A stretch of DNA of 5,700 nucleotides from Lysobacteraceae bacterium (GTDB lineage: Bacteria; Pseudomonadota; Gammaproteobacteria; Steroidobacterales; Steroidobacteraceae). The stretch spans positions 1-5,700 of the forward strand of contig JAAYXG010000137.1 in the NCBI GenBank assembly GCA_012516015.1, in the 5' to 3' direction. The position numbers and the translations under genes are program-made. Below the pieces are notes generated by a model, which was not told the origin of the DNA, did no database searches, and worked only from the letters and a program-made list of their open reading frames with translations. Shown here piece after piece: positions 1-5,700 of this stretch (positions within the stretch are counted from its first letter, which is position 1; each line of letters starts with the position of its first letter).

Positions 1-2562
1 CTGGCAGGTGCAAGCGTGCCTGCTTGGTTGCTCGAGAAGCTCCACTCCCAAGCAGAAGGCACGCTACCTTTCGTCGGCCGGCGGCCCGAGCTCGCCATGG
101 TGCTCGCTTCGCTCGATCGCTGTCGCTCCAGCCGTCACGGGCGCGCGATCGTCGTCCGCGGCGAGGCCGGCATCGGCAAATCCCGATTGGTCGAGGCAGT
201 CACGAGCGCTGCGCGAGAGCGCGGCGTCGAGACGCACTCGGCTCAAGTATTCGATTTCGGACAATCGCCTGGCCGCGGTCCGATCACGACGCTCGCACTG
301 AGTCTCATGGGCGCGGATCCCGGTGCGACGGACGAGCAGCGCGCCGCCGCGGTTCGCCGGCTGCTCGCTGCGCGCGGAGGGAGCATCGATCAGTCCATCT
401 TCTTGAGCGACATCGTCGAGGCGCCGCTCGAGCCCGAGCTCGCGGCGCTCGAACAAGCGATGGACGCAACGACGCGCCAGCGCGGCCGCACGCTCGCGCT
501 ATCGCAGCTCATCGAATGGGCGTCACAACGCTGTCCGCGACTGCTCATCGTGGAGGACGTGCATTGGGCCGACACGGACGAGCTCGCACGCCTGGGAGAG
601 ATCGCCGCGGTCGTCGCGAACTGCCCGATTCTGCTGATCATGACGACGCGCCCGGAAGGCGATCCGATCAACGCGACGTGGCGAGCACGCGCACGCGGCT
701 GTCCCGTCACGACGATCGATCTCGCGCCGCTCGCGCAGGATGAAGCCGAGGAGCTCGCCGCGTTTTATCCGGAGCTGCCGCGCGAAACGATCCATGCCTG
801 CATCGAGCGCGCCGAGGGCTACCCGCTGTTCCTAGATCAACTGCTGCGCGCTGCCAACGCGGGCAGCGAGTCGCTCCCCGGCTCCGTTCGCACGCTCGTC
901 CTCGCCCGCGCCGATCGCCTTCCGGATCTCGATCACCGAGCGCTGCAAGCCGCCGCGGTGCTCGGTCAGGAGCTCTGGCTCGATGCGCTGAGACACACGG
1001 TCGAGGAGCCGCAGTACGATCCCGCGCCTCTCGTCGAGCACGGCTTCATCCGCACCGACGGCGCGCGCTTGCAGTTCGCGCACGCGTTGTTCAGAGATGC
1101 GGTCTACGAATCGATCCTGAAATCGCAGCGCCGAGAGCTGCACCGCAACGCCGCGCGCTGGTTCGCGCGGCGGGACTTGCCGCTCTATGCCGATCATCTC
1201 GCAGCGGCACAGGACGAAGGTGCAGCGAGCGCGTACGCGGACGCCGCGCGCGTCGAGCAGCAGGCGCTTCGCTTCGAACGCGCGCTCGGCCTTGCACAGA
1301 AGGCGGCCGCGCTCGCACATGAGCCGGTGCTGCTGCACGAGACGAGCACGCTGCTCGGTGAGCTGCTGTTGCAGCTCGGCCGCACGCACGATGCACTCAC
1401 GGCCTACAGGGAGTCGCTCGATTTCGCCGTCGATCCGCCCGGCCGAGGTCGCGCCTGGCTCGGCATCGCATCGGCGCTTCGTGTCATGGACCGGCACGAA
1501 GAAGCGCTGGATGCGCTCGACCGTGCGGAGACCCACTGGCGCGACAGTGCGGACGCGCACGTGCGTGCTCAGCTCTACACGCTGCGCGGCAATTTGTTGT
1601 TTCCGCTCGGGAGGCTGAGCGCCTGTCTCGAGGCGCACGAGCAGGCGCATCGATATGCGCTCGAAGCAAACTCTTCCTACGAGATCGCGCGCGCCCTCGG
1701 CGGCCTCGGCGATGCCTACTACCAGCGCGGGCAGATGATTACGGCGCGCCAGCAGTTCGCACGATGCGTGCAAGAGGCGCGCAGCCATAACCTCGCGGGC
1801 GTGCTGCTCGCGAATCTACCGATGCTCGCGATCAGCGAGATCTACTACGGCACACCGAATGCAGGGCGCGAACATTTGAAGGAAGCGCTCGATCTGGCGA
1901 CGCGCATCGGCGATGTGCGAAGCGAGCTCCTCATTTATCTATGCTATTGCGAGGGATACCTCATCCAGGCGCAGTACGACGATGCCCGCCGATGCGCGAC
2001 GCGCGGGATCGATCTCGCCAAACAACTGGGCGCGCGACGGTTCCTGGCAGAGTGCACGGGCGTCTTGGCTTGCGCAGCGCTTGCGCTCGGTCAGCGTGAA
2101 GAGTCATTGCGGCTCGCGCAAGAAAGCGTGCAGATCGGCCGCGAAACAGGCATGTCGTACTGCGGTCCGGTGCTCTTGAGCCTGGTCGCTCGCGCCACCG
2201 AGCGACCGTCGGAACGAGCCGCGGCCCTCGAGGAAGGAGAAGCGCTGCTCGCCGCAGGCTGCGTGAGCCATAGCTACTTCAACTTCTACATGCACGCGAT
2301 CGACGTGAGCCTCGAGCAGCAGCGCTGGGACGAAGCGCGTCGCTACGCGCGCGCGCTCGAAAACTATACTGCGGCCGAACCGATGCCCTTCACGAACCTG
2401 CTGATCCAGCGGGCGCGCGTTCTTGCGGATCTGGGCGAAGGTCGCGAACCGAATGGGACGCGTGCGGCGCTCGAGGCGCTCAGAAGCGAATGCATACGTA
2501 TGAATGCGCGCGCTGCGCTCCGTGCAATCGACGCAGCACTCGACGAGCCTGCCGCCGCGTAA
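1..2562 (+). CDS. STAND-like P-loop ATPase with C-terminal TPR region, 5'-partial (possible C-terminal part of a class III cyclase-type regulator)
   Basis: The frame is open from base 1 to the TAA at 2560-2562. A GTG at 16 could start an 848-residue protein, but the five preceding codons are also open and the first residues look like an interdomain linker, so I treat the gene as cut by the window edge. Numbering from that GTG, the residues FVGR (19-22) open an AAA_16-like ATPase. Walker A is GEAGIGKS (49-56), Walker B with its acidic pair is LLIVEDVHWAD (176-186), a sensor-like strand ending TTRPEGD lies at about 206-216, YPLFLDQL at 269-276 and FAHALFRDAVYESIL at 354-368. From about 410 to 840 the protein is alanine/leucine-rich paired helices typical of TPR repeats. 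Known family: such modules sit behind class III adenylate/guanylate cyclase or DNA-binding domains in large cytoplasmic regulators. The residues QAMDATTRQRGR (147-158) favour the cyclase-linked type. There is no LuxR-type helix-turn-helix at the C-terminus, so any output domain must lie upstream. The ligand and output are unknown. It converges on scoB. Confidence 0.85.
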   Translation: MAGASVPAWLLEKLHSQAEGTLPFVGRRPELAMVLASLDRCRSSRHGRAIVVRGEAGIGKSRLVEAVTSAARERGVETHSAQVFDFGQSPGRGPITTLALSLMGADPGATDEQRAAAVRRLLAARGGSIDQSIFLSDIVEAPLEPELAALEQAMDATTRQRGRTLALSQLIEWASQRCPRLLIVEDVHWADTDELARLGEIAAVVANCPILLIMTTRPEGDPINATWRARARGCPVTTIDLAPLAQDEAEELAAFYPELPRETIHACIERAEGYPLFLDQLLRAANAGSESLPGSVRTLVLARADRLPDLDHRALQAAAVLGQELWLDALRHTVEEPQYDPAPLVEHGFIRTDGARLQFAHALFRDAVYESILKSQRRELHRNAARWFARRDLPLYADHLAAAQDEGAASAYADAARVEQQALRFERALGLAQKAAALAHEPVLLHETSTLLGELLLQLGRTHDALTAYRESLDFAVDPPGRGRAWLGIASALRVMDRHEEALDALDRAETHWRDSADAHVRAQLYTLRGNLLFPLGRLSACLEAHEQAHRYALEANSSYEIARALGGLGDAYYQRGQMITARQQFARCVQEARSHNLAGVLLANLPMLAISEIYYGTPNAGREHLKEALDLATRIGDVRSELLIYLCYCEGYLIQAQYDDARRCATRGIDLAKQLGARRFLAECTGVLACAALALGQREESLRLAQESVQIGRETGMSYCGPVLLSLVARATERPSERAAALEEGEALLAAGCVSHSYFNFYMHAIDVSLEQQRWDEARRYARALENYTAAEPMPFTNLLIQRARVLADLGEGREPNGTRAALEALRSECIRMNARAALRAIDAALDEPAAA

Positions 2563-2572
2563 AGGAAGCGAT

Positions 2573-2658
2573 TAGAGGTTAGGGAATAGTCAGAGCTGCG
2601 CTGCGCCACTCTCGACGTCGCCAGAGCGACTCTGGCTATCCCTACCCCCTAACCTCTA
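2573..2658. repeat. Inverted repeat filling the spacer between the convergent ATPase and scoB genes
   Basis: The 12-bp arm TAGAGGTTAGGG at 2573-2584 has a perfect reverse complement at 2647-2658. Inside it the arms continue imperfectly: AGTCAGAG at 2588-2595 is matched on the opposite strand by AGCCAGAG at 2637-2630, with about six extra bases on the right arm. A small internal hairpin (GCCAGAG, loop CGA, CTCTGGC) spans 2620-2636. The element begins 11 nt after the ATPase stop and ends 1 nt before the scoB stop codon. No T-tract follows either arm, so it is not a clear intrinsic terminator. A bidirectional transcript end or an interspersed palindromic repeat are both possible readings. Confidence 0.7.
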
Positions 2659-2659
2659 T

Positions 2660-3292
2660 CTAGTCAAATTTCGCAGTCGTCTTCGCCCGCACTTCCTCAA
2701 GGGTCACGTCGGGGGCGAGCTCGATGAGCTTGAAGCGCGTCGCACGATCTTCGCGCGCGAAGACGGCAAGATCGGTGATGATCATGTCGACCACGTTGGC
2801 ACCGGTCAGCGGCAGCTCGCATTTGCGTTTGAACTTGGGTGCGCCGTTCTTCGCCGTGTGCTCCATGACGACGACGACGCGCTTGACGCCCGCGACGAGG
2901 TCCATCGCGCCGCCCATGCCTTTGACCATCTTCCCCGGCACCATCCAATTCGCGAGATCGCCGTCTTCCGAGACTTCCATCGCGCCGAGAATGGAAAGAT
3001 CGATGTGCCCGCCGCGAATCATCGCGAAGCTATCGGCCGAGGAGAAATACGACGAGATCGGCAGCTCGGTGACGGTCTGCTTGCCCGCATTGATGAGGTC
3101 GGGATCTTCCTCGCCTTCGTACGGAAACGGCCCCATGCCGAGCATGCCGTTCTCCGACTGCAGCACGACCTTCATGTCCGCGGGAATGTAATTGGCGACG
3201 AGCGTCGGAATGCCGATCCCTAAGTTGACGTAAAAGCCGTCGTGCAGCTCGCGCGCGGCGCGTTGTGCCAGTTGATCGCGATTCCAAGGCAT
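2660..3292 (-). CDS. scoB: Succinyl-CoA:3-ketoacid CoA-transferase, subunit B
   Basis: This 210-residue protein has the normal length for the beta subunit of a two-subunit class I CoA-transferase. With subunit A it moves CoA from succinyl-CoA to acetoacetate, giving acetoacetyl-CoA in the cytoplasm. LQSENG (44-49) is the active-site signature, and Glu47 (codon at 3152-3154) is the expected residue that forms the glutamyl-CoA thioester. [10 protein letters not shown] (21-30), [17 protein letters not shown] (92-108) and [10 protein letters not shown] (124-133) are further family blocks. The ATG at 3292 fits the usual family N-terminus ([13 protein letters not shown]), although no good Shine-Dalgarno precedes it. 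It lies downstream of scoA on the same strand, with a 114-bp gap where such pairs are usually nearly contiguous. That gap holds a heptamer repeat. Substrate choice between acetoacetate and 3-oxoadipate (PcaJ) cannot be proven by eye, but the close match to ScoB-type sequences and the absence of aromatic-degradation genes nearby favour ScoB. The stop codon is TAG. Confidence 0.93.
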   Translation of the reverse strand: MPWNRDQLAQRAARELHDGFYVNLGIGIPTLVANYIPADMKVVLQSENGMLGMGPFPYEGEEDPDLINAGKQTVTELPISSYFSSADSFAMIRGGHIDLSILGAMEVSEDGDLANWMVPGKMVKGMGGAMDLVAGVKRVVVVMEHTAKNGAPKFKRKCELPLTGANVVDMIITDLAVFAREDRATRFKLIELAPDVTLEEVRAKTTAKFD

Positions 3293-3300
3293 GGTCTTGA

Positions 3301-3334
3301 AGCGGTTAGCGGTTAGCGGTTAGCCAGCGCAGCG
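3301..3334. repeat. Heptamer tandem repeat (AGCGGTT)x3 plus AGCCAGCG tail, in the scoA-scoB gap
   Basis: Three perfect copies of AGCGGTT occupy 3301-3307, 3308-3314 and 3315-3321, followed by AGCCAGCG at 3322-3329 and a short CAGCG-type run. The same order, AGNGGTT heptamers and then AGYCAG, appears in both arms of the palindrome at 2573-2658, so this looks like a half-copy of that element. On the minus strand (the scoAB sense strand) each junction creates a TAA. Because 7 is not a multiple of 3, the three TAAs (top-strand TTA at 3306, 3313 and 3320) fall in all three frames, 14-28 nt upstream of the scoB ATG. Confidence 0.8.
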
Positions 3335-3400
3335 CACGGTTGGGGCGCCATGCGCACCTTTTGCACATCACACGTCACACCAGACACTCTACACAGCACG

Positions 3401-3417
3401 GCGCCGCTAGGCGGCGC
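3401..3417 (-). other. GC-rich hairpin over the scoA stop codon
   Basis: GCGCCGC at 3401-3407 pairs perfectly with GCGGCGC at 3411-3417 across a 3-nt loop. The scoA TAG stop codon (3407-3409) lies in the loop and the base of the stem. Two more pairs, one of them a G·T wobble, are possible outside. No U-run follows in the sense direction, so it is not a canonical terminator. It could slow ribosomes at the stop, stabilise the upstream mRNA, or be a by-product of the GC-rich sequence. Confidence 0.45.
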
Positions 3418-4123
3418 TGCGCTTGCGTACTGTGCGTTGCTCGATCGCCTTCACGTATTTCTCGCCTTGGATGATTCGCTGCACGAAGATGCCAGGCGTG
3501 TGAATGCAATCCGGGTTCAACTCACCCGGCTGTACGAGCTGCTCGACTTCGGCGATTGTCACGCGACCGGCGGTCGCCATCATCGGGTTGAAATTGCGCG
3601 CCGTCTTGCGGTAGACGAGATTGCCTTCCGTGTCGCCTTTCCAGGCCTTCACGAGCGCGACATCCGCCGTCAATCCGGTCTCGAGGATGTACGTGTGCCC
3701 GTCGACGACGCGGGATTCCTTGCCTTCGGCGACGACCGTCCCCGCGCCGGTTTTCGTGTAGAAGCCGTAGATCCCGGCTCCGCCGGCACGAATACGTTCG
3801 GCCAGCGTGCCTTGCGGATTGAACTCGAGCATCAGCTCGCCGGCGAGATATTGCCGCTCGAACTCTCGGTTCTCGCCGACGTATGAGGAGATCATCTTCC
3901 GAATCTGCCGAGTCTCGAGCAGCAAGCCGAGCCCCTGACCGTCGACGCCTGCATTGTTCGAGATGACGGTCAGCTCGCGCACGCCGGAATCGCGCAGCGC
4001 GAGAATGAGGTTTTCCGGAATCCCGCACAGGCCGAATCCGCCGGACATGACCGTCATGCCGTCGAAAACGACTCCTTCGAGCGCGGCCTTCGCAGTCGCG
4101 AAAACTTTGGAAGCGCCTGCCAT
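3407..4123 (-). CDS. scoA: Succinyl-CoA:3-ketoacid CoA-transferase, subunit A
   Basis: This 238-residue alpha subunit has normal length for the family. It forms the CoA-binding half of the enzyme with ScoB and allows use of acetoacetate or ketone bodies by forming acetoacetyl-CoA. The N-terminal block [19 protein letters not shown] (21-39) is the class I CoA-transferase subunit A signature, with Ser27 where a hydrophobic residue is more usual. It is followed by [10 protein letters not shown] (53-62), [19 protein letters not shown] (79-97), [19 protein letters not shown] (100-118), [20 protein letters not shown] (156-175) and [10 protein letters not shown] (208-217). At 119-120 the sequence [13 protein letters not shown] has Tyr-Gly where Pro-Ala or Pro-Gly is commoner, a minor departure. 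The ATG at 4123 is preceded by GGGGTG at a 7-nt spacing, and a nearer upstream ATG (4130-4128) is out of frame. It is the upstream gene of scoAB. It follows metH on the same strand after 179 bp, so it probably has its own promoter, though I could not fix one. Confidence 0.94.
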   Translation of the reverse strand: MAGASKVFATAKAALEGVVFDGMTVMSGGFGLCGIPENLILALRDSGVRELTVISNNAGVDGQGLGLLLETRQIRKMISSYVGENREFERQYLAGELMLEFNPQGTLAERIRAGGAGIYGFYTKTGAGTVVAEGKESRVVDGHTYILETGLTADVALVKAWKGDTEGNLVYRKTARNFNPMMATAGRVTIAEVEQLVQPGELNPDCIHTPGIFVQRIIQGEKYVKAIEQRTVRKRSAA

Positions 4124-4130
4124 GTTGCAT

Positions 4131-4136
4131 CACCCC
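4131..4136 (-). promoter_or_regulatory. Ribosome-binding site of scoA
   Basis: On the minus strand GGGGTG lies 7 nt upstream of the ATG at 4123-4121. This spacing supports that ATG over the out-of-frame ATG at 4130-4128, which would overlap the site. Confidence 0.5.
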
Positions 4137-4221
4137 GAACTGACACAGCCATTCTACAAGCCTGTTGCGGGGCGATGGGATGTATACCGCATCGCGGTTT
4201 TCCGCAGGGGACGTGTGGGTG

Positions 4222-4299
4222 AGACGTGTAGACGTGCAGACGTATAGACGTCAGAGGGCTCTTGCTCTTGCGTCCAGACGCCTACACGTCCACACGTCC
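4222..4299. repeat. Inverted array of 8-bp units, four facing four, just downstream of metH
   Basis: The left arm holds four contiguous octamers at 4222-4253: AGACGTGT, AGACGTGC, AGACGTAT and AGACGTCA. The right arm, read on the minus strand from 4299 down to 4268, holds GGACGTGT, GGACGTGT, AGGCGTCT and GGACGCAA. The arms flank a 14-nt loop containing part of a GCTCTT direct repeat (4258-4269). Aligned unit by unit, 24 of 32 positions are complementary. In a minus-strand RNA five of the eight differences become G·U wobbles, leaving three mismatches, whereas a plus-strand RNA would have seven mismatches. The right arm ends 3 nt from the metH stop codon. It could be an mRNA 3'-end structure, a transcription terminator lacking a U-run, or an interspersed palindromic repeat. 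A protein-binding array is also possible. Confidence 0.75.
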
Positions 4300-4302
4300 A
4301 TC

Positions 4303-5700
4303 TCATGCCGCATTCGCATCCGCATCGGGGTCGTAGCCCAAGTTGGGCAGTAACCAACGCTGCGCGTCTTCGAGCGAGATCTTCTTGCGCGCCGCGTAGT
4401 TCTGCACCTGATCGAGGGCGATCTGTCCGACTGCGTAGTAGTGCGAGCCCGGATGCGAGAAGTACCACCCGCTGACCGCCGCCGTCGGGTACATGGCAAA
4501 GGAGTCCGTGAGCTCGATCTGTGCGTTCGTATCCGGTTTGAGCAGACGCCACAAGGTCGCCTTTTCGGTATGGTCCGGACATGCCGGATAGCCGGGTGCC
4601 GGGCGAATGCCTCGATACTCTTCTTTGATGAGCTGCTCGTTCGTGAGCCGCTCTTCAGGCGCATACCCCCAGAACTCTCGGCGCACGCGCTCGTGCAGGC
4701 GCTCGGCGAAGGCTTCGGCAAGGCGATCCGCCAGCGCTTTGAGCACGATGCTCGAGTAGTCGTCGTGTTCTCGGCGAAATCGCTCGAGATGCTCTTCGAT
4801 GCCAAGCCCCGCGGTCACGGCGAAGGCACCGATGTAGTCCGCGCGACCCGAGCTCTTCGGCGCCACGAAGTCGGCAAGACAAGTGTGCGGCTGTCCCGGG
4901 GGTTTGCCCTTCTGCTGACGCAGGAAGTGCAAGCGTTCGAGCACTTGCGTACGAGATTCGTCCGTGTAGATCTCGACATCGTCGTCATCGACGCTGTTCG
5001 CCGGGAAAAAACCGATGACCGCTTTCGCCGTCAACCAGCGTTCGCGGATGATCTGCTTCAGCATGCGCCGCGCATCGGCATACAAATTGCTCGCCTGCTC
5101 ACCCACGACGGGATCCGTGAGCACCTCCGGGAACGTGCCGCGGAACTCCCACGCGTTGAAGAACGGCATCCAGTCGATGTATCGCATCAGGTCCTCGAGC
5201 GAGTAATCCTCGAACGTCCGCACGCCGAGCAACTTGGGCACGGGCGGCGTGTACGTGTTCCACTCGCCGTCGAAGCGATTCGCGCGCGCTTGCGCGATCG
5301 ACACCTGCGGGCTCTTCGTCTTCTTGCCTCGATGTTGTTCCCGGCGCAGCTCGTGCTCGGACTTGACCTTGGCGATGAACTCGTCGCGCGTCTCGGGCGT
5401 GACGAGCTGCTGGCAAATGCCGACCGAGCGCGACGCGTCCTTCACATAGACGACGGGTCCCTTGTACTGCGGATCGATGCGCACGGATGTGTGAGCAGGC
5501 GACGTCGTCGCGCCGCCGATCAGGAGCGGCTTATCGAGTCCCTTGCGCTGCATCTCGCGCGCGACGTGCACCATCTCGTCGAGCGACGGCGTGATGAGGC
5601 CGGACAAACCGATCATATCGGCACCTTCCCGCTCCGCGGTTTCGAGAATGCGCTCGCACGGCACCATCACACCGAGATCGATGACCTCGAAGTTGTTGCA
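4303..5700 (-). CDS. metH: Cobalamin-dependent methionine synthase, C-terminal part (3' end of gene, continues beyond window)
   Basis: The visible 465 residues end at TGA (4303-4305) and read in frame to the right edge, starting CNNFEVIDLGVMVPCERIL. The gene therefore begins outside the window, and the GTG at 5670 is internal. MetH transfers the methyl group of methyltetrahydrofolate through cobalamin to homocysteine, making methionine in the cytoplasm. The first ~110 visible residues are the end of the B12-binding Rossmann domain, with GLSGLITPSLDEMV and the IGGATTSPAHTSVRI loop. The cobalt-ligating DxHxxG motif should lie just upstream, out of view. After a linker comes the S-adenosylmethionine-dependent reactivation domain: the residues YIDWMPFFNAWEFRG, the core GIRPAPGYPACPDHTEK with the SAM-contacting Arg, SGWYFSHPGSHYYAVGQI, and the terminal LLPNLGYDPDA. 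The end aligns with the usual MetH C-terminus apart from a short DANAA-type tail. All blocks are intact, so reductive reactivation should work. Whether the N-terminal methyltransferase modules are fused or encoded separately cannot be seen here. Confidence 0.96.
   Translation of the reverse strand, partial: CNNFEVIDLGVMVPCERILETAEREGADMIGLSGLITPSLDEMVHVAREMQRKGLDKPLLIGGATTSPAHTSVRIDPQYKGPVVYVKDASRSVGICQQLVTPETRDEFIAKVKSEHELRREQHRGKKTKSPQVSIAQARANRFDGEWNTYTPPVPKLLGVRTFEDYSLEDLMRYIDWMPFFNAWEFRGTFPEVLTDPVVGEQASNLYADARRMLKQIIRERWLTAKAVIGFFPANSVDDDDVEIYTDESRTQVLERLHFLRQQKGKPPGQPHTCLADFVAPKSSGRADYIGAFAVTAGLGIEEHLERFRREHDDYSSIVLKALADRLAEAFAERLHERVRREFWGYAPEERLTNEQLIKEEYRGIRPAPGYPACPDHTEKATLWRLLKPDTNAQIELTDSFAMYPTAAVSGWYFSHPGSHYYAVGQIALDQVQNYAARKKISLEDAQRWLLPNLGYDPDADANAA

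Noticed and set aside
832..1788. A long open frame of 318 codons on the minus strand opposite the ATPase gene
   Set aside because: It is a GC-rich antisense shadow. Its translation is arginine-rich and low in recognisable motifs, while the plus-strand frame carries a continuous ATPase-TPR protein.
2620..2636. 7-bp hairpin with CGA loop as a stand-alone terminator for the ATPase gene or scoB
   Set aside because: No T-tract follows on either strand, so it is recorded only as the inner part of the larger inverted repeat.
3350..3886. A 178-codon plus-strand open frame over scoA
   Set aside because: It lies antisense to the strongly conserved CoA-transferase subunit A and encodes no recognisable protein, so it is a shadow frame.
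4151..4156. TAGAAT on the minus strand, 27 nt upstream of the scoA ATG, as a -10 box
   Set aside because: One mismatch to TATAAT is suggestive, but no acceptable -35 hexamer is found at 16-18 bp, so I do not call a promoter.
4187..4201. CCGC-ATC-GCGG stem followed by TTTT on the plus strand, as an intrinsic terminator
   Set aside because: The stem is only 4 bp, the T-run is short, and no plus-strand gene reads into it.
4154..4582. A minus-strand frame of 142 codons crossing the metH 3' end and the octamer array
   Set aside because: It overlaps metH in another frame and runs through the inverted repeat, and its translation has no family features.
5668..5670. GTG as the start of a short stand-alone protein containing the MetH reactivation domain
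   Set aside because: The frame continues upstream to the window edge with MetH-specific sequence (CNNFEVIDLG), so this codon is an internal valine.

Overview
The window is GC-rich DNA with dense coding and short spacers, and it looks like a chromosomal segment of a proteobacterium. The CoA-transferase pair and the MetH C-terminus read like gammaproteobacterial (Xanthomonas/Pseudomonas-type) proteins. That placement comes from family resemblance recalled by eye, not from a search. There are no tRNA or rRNA genes, CRISPR arrays, transposases or phage genes.

Layout. (1) 1-2562, plus strand: the C-terminal part of a large STAND-like signalling ATPase, with a P-loop ATPase module followed by a long TPR-type helical region. 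The frame is open at the left edge. The ATPase resembles the module that follows a class III nucleotidyl cyclase domain in large bacterial regulators, so the missing N-terminus may be a cyclase. (2) 2563-2659: a spacer between convergent genes, filled by an inverted repeat. (3) 2660-3292 and 3407-4123, minus strand: scoB and scoA, the two subunits of succinyl-CoA:3-ketoacid CoA-transferase. scoA lies upstream of scoB in the direction of transcription, and the 114-bp gap between them holds a heptamer tandem repeat. (4) 4124-4302: a spacer with the scoA ribosome-binding site and a striking inverted array of 8-bp units. (5) 4303-5700, minus strand: the C-terminal 465 residues of cobalamin-dependent methionine synthase MetH, which continues past the right edge.

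How the genes relate. ScoA and ScoB form one enzyme, which activates acetoacetate to acetoacetyl-CoA using succinyl-CoA. MetH makes methionine from homocysteine. It lies on the same strand upstream of scoA, but there is no obvious metabolic link. The regulator on the plus strand converges on scoB and has no evident functional tie to the other genes.

The genes themselves are ordinary. The unusual content is in the spacers. All three gene junctions carry short tandem or inverted repeats, and each minus-strand gene has an inverted repeat overlapping its stop codon or starting within 4 nt of it. Two junctions share a heptamer family (AGNGGTT followed by AGYCAG). The third uses an octamer (RGACGTGT) arranged as four units facing four units. 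These are the items most worth a genome-wide check.
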